Numbered from the stretch's first letter, positions 8,656 to 17,421 are shown. The stretch: DNA of 64,000 nucleotides from Clostridium tetanomorphum (GCF_017873215.1 NZ_JAGGKA010000003.1:186001-250000), one strand, 5' to 3'. Program-made: numbers and translations. The notes: a model not told the origin generated them from the letters alone.

Positions 8656-8743
8656 TAAAATAGTAGCTATTCGTAAAGTGCACTCTAAATGTTAGACACA
8701 TATAACATTTAGAGGTGCATTTCAACAGAGCTATTATTTTTTG
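8656..8743 (+). terminator. large two-level hairpin with T-tract
   Basis: Inner stem TGCACTCTAAATGTTA / TAACATTTAGAGGTGCA (one bulge). The outer stem AAAATAGTAGCT / AGCTATTATTTT has one mismatch. ATTTTTTGCTGTTTTTTT follows. It probably terminates the MerR-BtrH-GyrI transcripts. The GTGCA-CTCTAAATGTTAGACA sequence also looks like an insertion sequence end, but no transposase is present. Confidence 0.6.
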
Positions 8744-8811
8744 CTGTTTTTTTGTAAATATGTGGTTAACAACTTAATCATAGATTGGGGAAGTGAAGGA
8801 AATTAAACAGT

Positions 8812-8870
8812 TCAAATAGACAATTTTAGGTATTTGTCTATTGAAGAATGATTGGAATAAATTGTATAAT
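8812..8870 (+). promoter_or_regulatory. promoter and candidate operator of the DUF5692-hypBA cluster
   Basis: -35 TTGAAG (8841-8846), 18-bp spacer, -10 TATAAT (8865-8870). Just upstream and touching the -35 is an inverted repeat, ATAGACAA / TTGTCTAT (about 8816-8842), a plausible operator. The regulator is unknown. Confidence 0.55.
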
Positions 8871-8910
8871 AGACTTGATAGAATAATAATTTCATATTAA
8901 GGAGGTAAGT

Positions 8911-9891
8911 ATGTTTGTTTTCAATTACGCCGATGGAGCATCGGCATTAAGCGTATGGGGTGTTTGGATAATTGTTTTTGTGGCACTCTTTGGCTTTAAT
9001 GAAATAGCTCGTAGATCGAAAGCTATCGGTTTTTTCTGTTTTTTTATTTTACCATTAATACTTTCAATATTATGGTTTACTGTATTAAGAGATACAACCT
9101 ATACAGATTGGTTCCATTTAGCAAAGGTGTATTCTTCTACAGCTGGATGTATAGGTTTTTGGTGCATCAGGCATGTTAAATGGAAAAATAAATTCACAGG
9201 TAAAGAATGGAGATTATCTGATAAAAAATTGGCATTATGTTTTCCACCACTTATCCTTGCTATCAATATTATTGAGGCAGTAGTCCGTGATTTCCAAGTT
9301 GGTATTCAATATCATGGTGGTGGAATTTTAGCAGATGAAGCTATGTATGTGCTTGGAGGTTCCTGGAATTTTATGAATGGTATAGCAGGTATCTTGAATA
9401 TAATAACTATAACCGGATGGTTTGGAATTTGTATAAGAAAACAAACTACTAAAGATGGAAGCAAAGATATGTTGTGGCCTGATATGTTATGGTTTTGGAT
9501 AATAGCATATGATTTATGGAATTTTGCTTATACTTATAACTGTCTACCAGGTCATGCTTGGTATTGTGGGTTTGCTTTATTATTGGCTCCAACTCTTTGT
9601 GCATTTACTGTTGGAAAAGGAGCATGGCTGCAACATCGTGCACAAACGCTGGCATTATGGTGTATGTTTGCACAGACATTCCCATCATTTATTGATAAGG
9701 GCCCCTTTGCTGTTATGTCATCCTACAATACAGCACCACTATTTGCATTTAGTTTCGTAGCATTAGTTTCAAATATAGCAGTATTTATTTATATGATTTA
9801 TAAAATAGGTAAGACAAAGAGAAATCCTTATCTTGGTGAGCTTTATACAGATCTAGGAAAATATAAGGAAGTTAAATCACTTGCAGAATAA
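8911..9891 (+). CDS. DUF5692-type polytopic membrane protein
   Basis: 326 residues with about eight hydrophobic helices and a tryptophan-rich composition; it resembles the DUF5692 family as I recall it. Its function is unknown. Conserved-looking polar sites include YHGGGILADEA and PGHAWYCGFA, both histidine-containing in or near the membrane. It has its own promoter and a perfect AAGGAGG ribosome binding site, and it is followed 88 bp later by hypB. Co-location with two nickel-insertion genes makes a membrane role in the same nickel-enzyme or electron-transfer pathway plausible, but that is inference. Confidence 0.65.
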   Translation: MFVFNYADGASALSVWGVWIIVFVALFGFNEIARRSKAIGFFCFFILPLILSILWFTVLRDTTYTDWFHLAKVYSSTAGCIGFWCIRHVKWKNKFTGKEWRLSDKKLALCFPPLILAINIIEAVVRDFQVGIQYHGGGILADEAMYVLGGSWNFMNGIAGILNIITITGWFGICIRKQTTKDGSKDMLWPDMLWFWIIAYDLWNFAYTYNCLPGHAWYCGFALLLAPTLCAFTVGKGAWLQHRAQTLALWCMFAQTFPSFIDKGPFAVMSSYNTAPLFAFSFVALVSNIAVFIYMIYKIGKTKRNPYLGELYTDLGKYKEVKSLAE

Positions 9892-9979
9892 ATATCATAT
9901 CAAATAGAATATGGTTTTTATTCATCAAATAGAAAAAGAGTATAAATAAACTTTTATATAAAGTGGGGGTAAAGGTAAT

Positions 9980-10651
9980 ATGGATAAATATAAAGTTATT
10001 GAAATTAAGCAAAGTGTTTTCGAAGACAATGATCGACAAGCGAATTTGCTTAGGGAAGAATTAAAGAAAGAGAAGACTTTTTTATTGAATTTGATGTCAT
10101 CACCAGGTTCAGGTAAAACAACAACTGTTTTAAGAACAATTGAAGCCTTGAAAGATGAAATGAACATTGGTGTTCTAGAAGCGGACATTGATTCTGAGGT
10201 TGATGCTCATACTGTTGCTCAGACTGGTGCAAAGGTAATTCAATTGCACACAGGTGGAATGTGTCATCTTGATGCAGATATGACTAGACAAGGTTTATTG
10301 GGCCTTGGAACAGAAGGAATTGATTTGGTGATTTTAGAAAATGTAGGCAATTTGGTATGTCCAGCAGAATTTGACACTGGTGCATCAAAAAATGCCATGA
10401 TTTTAAGTGTACCAGAAGGAGATGACAAGCCTTTGAAATATCCTTTAATGTTCTCCGTTGTTGATGTTGTATTAATTAATAAGATAGATGCAATAGCTAG
10501 TTTTGATTTTGATTTTAAGGCAGTAGAAGAACGTATAAAAAAATTAAATCCTAATATTAAGGTTATCAAAATATCTGCTAAAACTGGTGAGGGAATTGAT
10601 GAATGGGCCAACTGGATACGTACTGAAGTAAAAAATTGGAGTGTTAAATAG
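9980..10651 (+). CDS. hypB: nickel incorporation GTPase HypB
   Basis: 223 residues, a typical HypB length without the His-rich N-terminal tail. Visible motifs are the P-loop SSPGSGKTT (about 36-44), EADIDSEVDA, the metal-site TGGMCHLDA with adjacent Cys-His, and the guanine-specificity motif NKID (about residue 165). HypB hydrolyses GTP to drive nickel insertion with HypA into NiFe hydrogenase or other nickel enzymes. Here it precedes a FeS-flavoprotein and hypA, and no hypCDEF or hydrogenase gene is in the window. The ribosome binding site GGGGGTAAAGG is good. Confidence 0.93.
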   Translation: MDKYKVIEIKQSVFEDNDRQANLLREELKKEKTFLLNLMSSPGSGKTTTVLRTIEALKDEMNIGVLEADIDSEVDAHTVAQTGAKVIQLHTGGMCHLDADMTRQGLLGLGTEGIDLVILENVGNLVCPAEFDTGASKNAMILSVPEGDDKPLKYPLMFSVVDVVLINKIDAIASFDFDFKAVEERIKKLNPNIKVIKISAKTGEGIDEWANWIRTEVKNWSVK

Positions 10652-10685
10652 GCAGCTGTGAAATTTAATTTGGGGGGAAATAGGT

Positions 10686-13385
10686 ATGGTAAAGAAAAAA
10701 GTACTTGAGCTGGCCAATAAGATTGCTGCTGGGATTACTGGTGGGTTAGTAAAAGTAAAACCAACGGATCCGGAATATAAAATTCTTGAGGCAGTTACTA
10801 CAGATGAAATGGCAGAAGTAGCACTTAATTTAGAGATCCGAAAGCCCAAAAGCCTAGAGGAGGTTGCTGCTCTTTGCAAAAAACCTGTAGATGAAGTAGA
10901 GAGGATTCTATATAAGATGGCAGTTGATGGTTCAGTTAAAGTAGAAAAGGAGAATGGTATTGATAAATACTTCCTTGAGCTTTATGTTCCTGGTGTCATG
11001 GAATACATGGTTGCAAATAGGGAAAATATAAAAAAGTATCCAGTGATTCCTGAATCCTTTGAAGAATATACAAGAAAATTAGGTGGGTTAATGGCAGGAA
11101 ATATTCCTGTAGGAATGGGCGTAATGAGAGTTATACCAATTGAAAGCGCCATTGAAGGTGATACAAGAAGGGCCTCTTATGAGGAAATTTCAGAACTGAT
11201 TAATAAACATGAGGTTTTTTCTGTTGCGGATTGTGCATGTCGTACATCCATGAGAGTTATTGGGCAAGGCTGTGGACATACCGTTGAAGAAATGTGTATT
11301 CAGCTTGGTCCAGCTGCTGAGTATTATATTCGTACAGGAAGAGGTAGACAGATTACTAGAGAAGAAGCTATTGCTATTTGTAAGAAAGCTGAAAAGGAAG
11401 GTTTAATACATCAGATACCTAATTTATCAGGACCGGGAAAAACCCTTGCTATTTGTAATTGTTGTGGATGTTCCTGCTTTGGATTAAGGAATGCCAATCT
11501 TTATAGAAACCCTGATTTTTCAAGATCAAATTATGTTTCACAAGTGGATAAAGATAAATGTGTTGCCTGTGGAGAATGTGTAGAAAATTGCCCATCCAAT
11601 GCATTAACACTAGGACAAAATTTATGCACAAAGAAACCTATTGCAGTGGAGAAGGAAAAAGAAACGCCATATGATACTAAGTGGGGAAAAGACAAATGGA
11701 ATCCTGATTATCGTCATCGTAAAGTTGTTGCTGAAGGCGGAACAAGTCCATGTAAATCTGAATGTCCAGCTCACATAGCTATTCAAGGGTATATCAAGAT
11801 GGCATCTCAAGGAAGGTATAGAGAAGCCTTGGAACTTATAAAGAAAGAAAATCCTTTTCCAGCAATCTGCGGACGTATTTGTCCAAGGAAATGTGAATCT
11901 GTTTGTACAAGATCAGATGTAGATGAACCACTTGCTATTGATGAAATCAAAAAATTCATTGCTGAGCAGGACTTAAAAGCAGAACATCGCTTTGTCCCTG
12001 AAAAGAAGGATAATAGACCTGAAAAAATTGCTGTAATAGGTGCAGGTCCTGCAGGACTATCTTGTGCTTATTTTTTAGCTGTTGATGGTTATCAGGTAAC
12101 AGTGTTTGAAAAGGAAGAAAAACTTGGTGGCATGTTAACACTTGGAATTCCTTCATTTAGGTTAGGAAAAGAAGTAGTAAATGCAGAAGTTGATATTTTG
12201 AAGGAATTAGGAGTAGAGTTTAAAACAGGGGTTCAGGTTGGTAAGGATATTACTCTTCATAAACTCAGAGAACTTGGCTACAAAGCATTTTATATAGCAA
12301 TTGGGGCTCAAGCTGGCCGAAAGCTAGGGCTTGAGGGTGAAGAAGCTGAAGGAGTAATGACAGGTGTAGATTTTTTACGAAAAGTAAGTCTAGGTGAAGA
12401 GTTAAAGATGGAAGGAAAAGTTGTCGTTATTGGTGGAGGAAATGTTGCTATTGACGTTGCTCGAACTGCTGAAAGAATTGGTGCTTCACAAGTAGATATG
12501 TATTGTTTAGAGAATAGACAAGAAATGCCTGCACTTGGGGAAGAAATTGAAGAAGCGTTATCAGAAGGTATTAGCATCAATAATTCTTGGGGACCTAAAC
12601 GTATAATTCAGGAAAATGGACGTGTTGTTGGTGTGGAATTTAAAAAATGTATTTCTGTCTTTGATAAAAATAGAAGGTTTAATCCTAAATTCGATGAAAA
12701 TGAAACAAAGATTGTTAAAGCAAACAGTGTATTGACTTCAGTTGGCCAAGGAATGAATTGGGGAGAATTATTAAAAGATTCCAAAATAGAATTAAACCCA
12801 AATAAGACAATAAAAGCTGACCCTATTACTTTCCAAACAGGTGAGGCAGATGTATTCGCTGGCGGAGATGCATTGACAGGACCTAAGTTTGCTATTGATG
12901 CCATTGCTTTAGGCAAGCAAGGTGCCATTTCAATTCATCGTTATGTTCATGGTGATAACTTAACAATAAGCCGTGAAAGAGAATATCATGCTCTTGATAA
13001 AGAAAACTTAAACATGGATGGCTATGATCGTTTGCCTAGACAAAGACCACTTCATGTTGAAGGAAGTGAATCAAAGTTAACCTTTAAGGATTTGCGTGGT
13101 ACATTTACTGAAGAACAAATAAAGGAGGAAACTAAGCGTTGCCTTGGCTGTGGTGCCGTGGTTGTAGATCAATACCAATGTGTGGGCTGTGGAATGTGCA
13201 CTATAAAATGTAAATTTGATGCAATTTCACTAATAAGAAAATATGATAGTTCTGGTTTAGAGTTTAAAGATATGAAACCTGCAGTTATAAAACATGTTAT
13301 AAAACGTCAAGGAAGAATTGCAGTAAAAAGTGTAAAGAAATCAGTGAAATCAATCTTCTCAAGAGAAAAAGATAAGACAGAATAA
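10686..13385 (+). CDS. multi-domain FeS-flavoprotein (GltD-like oxidoreductase with ferredoxin domains)
   Basis: 899 residues. Order: helical/winged-helix-like start (1-100); a cysteine-rich domain (SVADCACRTS near 182, CGHTVEEMC, then ICNCCGCSCFG near 257); a 4Fe-4S ferredoxin motif (CVACGEC near 291); the GltD-type N-terminal FeS linker (CPAHIAIQGYI and CGRICPRKCESVC); an FAD-binding Rossmann motif (GAGPAG near 452); an NAD(P)H-binding motif (GGGNVAID near 583); and C-terminal clusters CLGCG and CVGCGMCTIKC (819-840). It should move electrons between NAD(P)H and ferredoxin-like or protein partners. Lying between hypB and hypA, it may supply reductant for a nickel enzyme or its activation. 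The true partner is not visible. Confidence 0.82.
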   Translation: MVKKKVLELANKIAAGITGGLVKVKPTDPEYKILEAVTTDEMAEVALNLEIRKPKSLEEVAALCKKPVDEVERILYKMAVDGSVKVEKENGIDKYFLELYVPGVMEYMVANRENIKKYPVIPESFEEYTRKLGGLMAGNIPVGMGVMRVIPIESAIEGDTRRASYEEISELINKHEVFSVADCACRTSMRVIGQGCGHTVEEMCIQLGPAAEYYIRTGRGRQITREEAIAICKKAEKEGLIHQIPNLSGPGKTLAICNCCGCSCFGLRNANLYRNPDFSRSNYVSQVDKDKCVACGECVENCPSNALTLGQNLCTKKPIAVEKEKETPYDTKWGKDKWNPDYRHRKVVAEGGTSPCKSECPAHIAIQGYIKMASQGRYREALELIKKENPFPAICGRICPRKCESVCTRSDVDEPLAIDEIKKFIAEQDLKAEHRFVPEKKDNRPEKIAVIGAGPAGLSCAYFLAVDGYQVTVFEKEEKLGGMLTLGIPSFRLGKEVVNAEVDILKELGVEFKTGVQVGKDITLHKLRELGYKAFYIAIGAQAGRKLGLEGEEAEGVMTGVDFLRKVSLGEELKMEGKVVVIGGGNVAIDVARTAERIGASQVDMYCLENRQEMPALGEEIEEALSEGISINNSWGPKRIIQENGRVVGVEFKKCISVFDKNRRFNPKFDENETKIVKANSVLTSVGQGMNWGELLKDSKIELNPNKTIKADPITFQTGEADVFAGGDALTGPKFAIDAIALGKQGAISIHRYVHGDNLTISREREYHALDKENLNMDGYDRLPRQRPLHVEGSESKLTFKDLRGTFTEEQIKEETKRCLGCGAVVVDQYQCVGCGMCTIKCKFDAISLIRKYDSSGLEFKDMKPAVIKHVIKRQGRIAVKSVKKSVKSIFSREKDKTE

Positions 13386-13465
13386 TTAAAGTATTATTTC
13401 AAATAAAAGATAGGGAAGAGTAGTTTTGTACATTTTTTATACTTTTACAAGAGAGGTGAAGTCAT

Positions 13466-13807
13466 TTGCATGAAGTGGGAATTATGATTGAAGTCATTAA
13501 AAATATTGAAAATTTTGCAAGAGTAAATAGATTAACAAAAATAGATACATTAGTTCTTCAAATTGGTGAGCTCTCATCTGTAATTCCAAGATATATTGAA
13601 GCATGTTACCCAGCTGCAGTTGATGGTACATTATTGCAAGATACAAAATTGAAAATTGAGATATTACCAGGCAATGCTATTTGCAAAAAGTGTAATAAAG
13701 CTTTTAATCTTATTGAGAATAATAATAAATGCCCAAATTGCGAAAGTAAAGATTGGGAGATACTATGTGGAAAAGAATTTATGATTAAGGAAATAGTCGC
13801 TTGCTAA
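13466..13807 (+). CDS. hypA: nickel chaperone HypA (TTG start)
   Basis: 113 residues, the normal HypA length. The start is a TTG chosen because it gives the invariant MHE N-terminus whose His2 binds nickel; AGAGGTGA precedes it with 6-nt spacing. The structural zinc site is seen as CKKC (about 72-75) and CPNC (about 91-94). HypA delivers nickel together with HypB. The cluster DUF5692-hypB-flavoprotein-hypA lacks the other hyp genes and any hydrogenase structural gene, so the client may lie elsewhere. Confidence 0.92.
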   Translation: MHEVGIMIEVIKNIENFARVNRLTKIDTLVLQIGELSSVIPRYIEACYPAAVDGTLLQDTKLKIEILPGNAICKKCNKAFNLIENNNKCPNCESKDWEILCGKEFMIKEIVAC

Positions 13808-13845
13808 AATGACGTTGTTAAGATGTATTATAAAGTACTAAAAAT

Positions 13846-13875
13846 AGCAGCATCCAATTACAAATGGATGCTGCT
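13846..13875. repeat. perfect hairpin sharing sequence with the terminator at 19032
   Basis: AGCAGCATCC / GGATGCTGCT, 10-bp stem with loop AATTACAAAT. The left arm and loop recur at 19043-19061 in a genuine terminator. Here no T-tract follows. It may be a decayed terminator or a mobile hairpin downstream of hypA. Confidence 0.6.
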
Positions 13876-14345
13876 AATGCCAAATGGGATATATGCAATA
13901 AAATTATTGATAAATATTTGAAATATATTTTAGATGTGAAACCTATTACTGCAATAAAATTTATTAAAAGCAGATATAGAAATATAGAAGATAGTATGCA
14001 ACCATTAGTGTATAAAGATATTAGGTCTGATTTACAGAAGATAAAATAAAGGATAACAATTTATGTATCTAATATTAATAGTATGTATTATATTACCTAC
14101 CATTCTAAAAAGAAAAAACAACTCAAAGTAGTTGACAGGTGCAATATCTATATATAAGTGTAAATGGATGGAAATTATGGATTATAACAAGGATAGAAAA
14201 ATTTAAAATTCATTATTATCAAAGAAATATTTAGTATTTATTTTGATAATGGCAATTATTATGATTGTCTATACGGTTGGGATTAGACTAAATTTAAAGG
14301 AAACATTTTATTGTTGTTAATTTAGGATCAACCAGGCTCAGATAA
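13876..14345. other. stretch without a convincing gene
   Basis: About 470 bp after hypA. A 61-codon frame (13864-14049) begins inside the hairpin and has no ribosome binding site. A short hydrophobic frame lies near 14235-14290 but is interrupted. This probably represents decayed sequence. The structured repeat copy B follows. Confidence 0.5.
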
Positions 14346-14425
14346 ATCGTTATCCAGAGCGTAGCCGCTCTTTACTTCCTCTTTGAAGAAGATGGGAGTT
14401 AGAGCTAGTAGTTATCTGATAAATT
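14346..14425 (+). repeat. structured intergenic repeat, copy B
   Basis: It aligns with 6786-6865: CGTTATCCA..G..CGTA..CCGCTCTTTACT is shared, as is the closing ATAAA. The long central stem GCTCTttACTtCC...GGgAGTtAGAGC is well paired. Divergence from copy A falls mostly in loops or keeps pairing, which suggests a selected or transmissible RNA/DNA structure. Confidence 0.6.
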
Positions 14426-14588
14426 TGTTCAATTAGTAGTAGATATGAGTTTAAGACAAAAGTAAAGGTTAGTTATTTTATGAATGCATACATTTATAAG
14501 AAATTTAAGTATACTAAGGATTGTAGCAGTAGTTATGTACATAACTAGAATTCTAAGTTGATTAAGTCTGAGAGTTATAATTTTTCAT

Positions 14589-14933
14589 ATGAGTATTGAG
14601 ATGGGAAATATGGGAAACAAACCAAATCAACAGTATGTTTGGCAGAAATATTTAAAGGTTTGGGAAAATGATTCGAAAATTCCATTTATTACAGGAGATC
14701 AACCCGTAATTAATATTCATGCTAGCTTAATTAAACATGTTGAAACCACTGATTTAGCACTTTATTATCCATTATCACCAACCATGTCTTTGTTAATAAC
14801 TAAAGAACAACTTTGCAATACTAAATGCTCTATTGAAAGAGTTAAAGAATACAATGATATGGTAGAACGTCAGTCACTAGAACTGATATTTGCAAATGAT
14901 GAACTCGCTTTACATCCATATATATTACATTAA
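14589..14933 (+). pseudogene. C-terminal remnant of a DUF4238-type protein
   Basis: The 114-codon frame contains FITGDQPVINIHA and ALYYPLSPTMSLLIT. These match the C-terminal part of DUF4238 proteins, in which a (T/S)GDxPV motif is followed by a YPLSP..xL block. Full members are about 250-300 residues, so roughly the N-terminal half is missing, and there is no clear ribosome binding site. The preceding sequence is repeat-rich and decayed. DUF4238 function is unknown. Confidence 0.6.
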
Positions 14934-14960
14934 TGGTTATTATTGAATAGATTTCGAGTG

Positions 14961-15062
14961 TTGTTAATTACCCATTATCTATACAATTGGACAAGGTATA
15001 ACTATAACTGTTAGACTAACAATTAAGAAGTTAAAGTATATAAAGATTTTATTTAAAAAGTG
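14961..15062 (+). repeat. direct repeat, copy 1 (about 100 bp)
   Basis: It matches 15709-15811 at roughly 85% by eye. Shared blocks include CCCATTAT, AATTGGACAAGGTATAACTA, AAGAAGTTAAAG and TTTTATTTAAAAAGTGT. The copies lie 750 bp apart in the same orientation. Each precedes a gene (15154 and 15992), so this may be a duplicated promoter region or small element. Confidence 0.75.
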
Positions 15063-15153
15063 TTGTCAGTGTTGTCAATGTAATAAACTGCGAAGTAAAG
15101 CTTATTCATATAATATTTAGACAAATAGTAATTTGAAGGGGGAATATTTTATT

Positions 15154-15480
15154 ATGATTATTGACAATAATCCAAAGGAAATAGAAGCAATGGAAGCATT
15201 TCACCGTGGTGACAGAAAAGAAGGATTGCGATTGCAGGAAGAGTTTGCTTCGGAATTTCGTGAAGAATATAAAGATAAGGATCATTGTTCATGTAAAAAG
15301 GCATGTCGTTATCATGGAAATTGTAAAGAATGTGTGGCAATTCACAGAGCACATCAGGAACATGTACCAAATTGTATGAGACCATTGATAAATAAGAAAA
15401 TAAAAATATTATCTGAACTTACTGAACATACAATTGCAAATGAAATTGAGCCACCTAAGGAGATTTTGAGAAAAGAATAA
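15154..15480 (+). CDS. conserved cysteine/histidine-rich small protein
   Basis: 108 residues. The centre carries HCSCKKACRYHGNCKECVAIHRAHQ followed by VPNCMRP (about residues 45-75), a Cys/His-rich knot that probably binds zinc or an iron-sulfur cluster. Relatives in clostridia carry uninformative names. The start at 15154 is chosen because AAGGGGGA lies 10 nt upstream; the longer TTG frame at 15133 runs through that site. Acidic N-terminal helix and basic tail. It is flanked by the direct repeats. Function is unknown. Confidence 0.7.
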   Translation: MIIDNNPKEIEAMEAFHRGDRKEGLRLQEEFASEFREEYKDKDHCSCKKACRYHGNCKECVAIHRAHQEHVPNCMRPLINKKIKILSELTEHTIANEIEPPKEILRKE

Positions 15481-15708
15481 ACTTATAGGCTTAGCAACAA
15501 ATTCTAATATATAAAGTTTAGATAACATAATTTTAGATTCAGTTATGTTGTATATTTCATATTTAACATAACAACAATAAAAATGAATATTTATGAGAAG
15601 CATCGCATTATTTAAATTTCAATTTGTATGATTGAACAAAACTAGCCTAATGCATATTTTTCTAAATTTGTCACACTATCTGTATTGGAGATGTAGATAC
15701 TATATATA

Positions 15709-15811
15709 GTTATTAACTTCCCATTATCCATATAATTGGACAAGGTATAACTATATATATTAGGCTAACAACAAGAAGTTAAAGCATATAAAAATTTTAT
15801 TTAAAAAGTGT
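15709..15811 (+). repeat. direct repeat, copy 2
   Basis: The second copy of the 100-bp direct repeat (see 14961-15062). It ends shortly before a TATAAT-like -10 (about 15827) and the peptide deformylase gene. The rest of the 511-bp gap between 15481 and 15991 holds nothing I can assign. Confidence 0.75.
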
Positions 15812-15991
15812 CATTGGATTATGTTATAATTCTTTCGAATTAAGTATGTGTATTAAGTGAAAGAAATGGCTAATGTTCATAATATAAATAATATTTATTA
15901 GGGAATAAGCAATAAAACAAAGTAAGAATAGAGTAGATTTTAAAATCATATCTTATTTTATAAAAAATATAACTGAAAAAGAGGTAAAATT

Positions 15992-16402
15992 ATGATAAAA
16001 CCAATTGTAAAAGATGTATTGTTTTTAGGACAAAAATCAGAAGAGGCAACTAAAAATGATATAGGAGTAATTGATGATTTAATAGATACATTAAGAGCAA
16101 ACTTAGAGCATTGTGTTGGATTGGCCGGAAACATGATTGGAGTAAAAAAGCGTATATTGGTATTTACTGTAGGCAACCTTATTGTACCTATGATAAATCC
16201 AGTTATATTAAAGAAAGAAAAGCTTTATGAAACAGAAGAAAGTTGTTTATCTTTAATTGGCTTCAGAAAAACAAAGAGATATGAAATGATAGAGGTGGAG
16301 TATCTTGATAGAAATTTTAAGAGGCAAAAGCAAGTGTTTACTGGATTTACAGCACAAATAATTCAACATGAAATGGATCATTTTGAAGGTATAATAATCT
16401 AA
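15992..16402 (+). CDS. variant peptide deformylase
   Basis: 136 residues, the short clostridial length. Motif 2 reads ESCLS (canonical EGCLS) with the metal-binding Cys. Motif 3 is QHEMDH with both metal His and the catalytic Glu intact. Motif 1 is unusual: GLAGNMIG in place of G.GLAAPQIG, so the conserved Gln that stabilises the formyl transition state is Met. Standard deformylases remove the N-formyl group from new proteins. This paralogue may be slower, have a different substrate, or be less sensitive to actinonin-type inhibitors. The ribosome binding site AGAGGT is good. Confidence 0.85.
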   Translation: MIKPIVKDVLFLGQKSEEATKNDIGVIDDLIDTLRANLEHCVGLAGNMIGVKKRILVFTVGNLIVPMINPVILKKEKLYETEESCLSLIGFRKTKRYEMIEVEYLDRNFKRQKQVFTGFTAQIIQHEMDHFEGIII

Positions 16403-16508
16403 TTGAATAATTAAAACAGTACTTACCATAAGAAAAGGTTGTTGCTTGAATATAATATAAAACATATGGTAAAATTTATCTAAAAATTATTTTTTAGGAG
16501 AAAGTAAT

Positions 16509-17336
16509 ATGGAGTTTAAAGTAATGGCACCTTTGTGGTTAAAATATCCTGGTATACCACAGGGGAGTATTGGATGGAGAATGGGGTATGGAGAATCATA
16601 TGGAAATAAATTTTATAGTTGGCTTTATTCATTAAGTGATGAAGAAAAACTAGAGTTTAAAGAAAAGTTTCCAGAACCAATTTGCTGGAGTTTGGAAGAG
16701 TTTAATTTGAAAAGACATAATAAATTTTGGGTATATAATTGGGAAAATAGAATAAGCACAAAGTATTCTATTGATTTAATAGTAACTGAAAAATTAAACA
16801 AAATAGAAAGAGATAAAATATTTTTTTGGGGACATACTTCTAATAAGAAGGATAGAGTTGGGAAGGAATGCCTTAGTCAGTGGTATATGAAAGATTTTAA
16901 TGTAGGACATGTTGCTTACTGTTGTATGGAACAATATTTAATGTCAAAGAAAGCATTGTTATTTGGTGATGAAGAGTCAAATAATAAAATTATGGAATCA
17001 AGGGATCAAAGAGTAATAAAACAGCTAGGACGTGAGGTTAAAAATTTTGATGAAAAAGTATGGAATCAATTTAAAATGCCGATTGTATTAACAGGAAATT
17101 ATTATAAGTTTTCACAAGTAGAAAGTTTACGAAAATATCTTTTAAGTACTGGTAATAAGATTTTGGTTGAAGCTAGTCCGTATGATAAAATATGGGGAAT
17201 TGGTATGGGTGAAAATGAAGCTAGATTATGTGAAATAGAAGAATGGAAAGGAAAAAATTTACTTGGATTTGCGTTGATGATAATAAGGGATGAGTTAGCA
17301 AGGTTATGGAAGTTTGAGAATGAAGTGAAATTTTAA
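16509..17336 (+). CDS. NADAR family protein
   Basis: 275 residues. The C-terminal part (about 135-270) is a NADAR/YbiA-like domain: VAYCCMEQYLMSKKALLFGD, then a run of helices, then KILVEASPYDKIWGIGM and NLLGFALMIIRDEL. The N-terminal 100 residues (GSIGWRMGYGESY..) are a frequent extension. NADAR domains act on ADP-ribose-linked substrates; some reverse DarT1-type guanine ADP-ribosylation of DNA, others are N-glycosidases like YbiA. No DarT gene lies nearby. The gene is followed by a small immunity-like gene. The ribosome binding site TAGGAG is good. Confidence 0.82.
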   Translation: MEFKVMAPLWLKYPGIPQGSIGWRMGYGESYGNKFYSWLYSLSDEEKLEFKEKFPEPICWSLEEFNLKRHNKFWVYNWENRISTKYSIDLIVTEKLNKIERDKIFFWGHTSNKKDRVGKECLSQWYMKDFNVGHVAYCCMEQYLMSKKALLFGDEESNNKIMESRDQRVIKQLGREVKNFDEKVWNQFKMPIVLTGNYYKFSQVESLRKYLLSTGNKILVEASPYDKIWGIGMGENEARLCEIEEWKGKNLLGFALMIIRDELARLWKFENEVKF

Positions 17337-17421
17337 CATATCTCTCCTGGTTAATTAAAAAGTCAAATTCATACCAAGATTTAAAATTAATATAAAATAT
17401 TGATATATAAGGAGCAATAAA

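Noticed and set aside
8656-8743. Insertion-sequence end
   Set aside because: The sequence resembles IS-type ends, but no transposase or second end is present. A terminator explains it.
12308-12928. Minus-strand ORFs inside the FeS-flavoprotein gene
   Set aside because: These are shadows of a strongly coding plus-strand gene with clear cofactor motifs.
9980-13807. Part of a complete NiFe hydrogenase maturation operon
   Set aside because: Only hypB and hypA are present; hypC, D, E, F and structural subunits are absent from the window.
13864-14049. 61-codon ORF after hypA
   Set aside because: Its start lies within a hairpin, it has no ribosome binding site and no recognised sequence.
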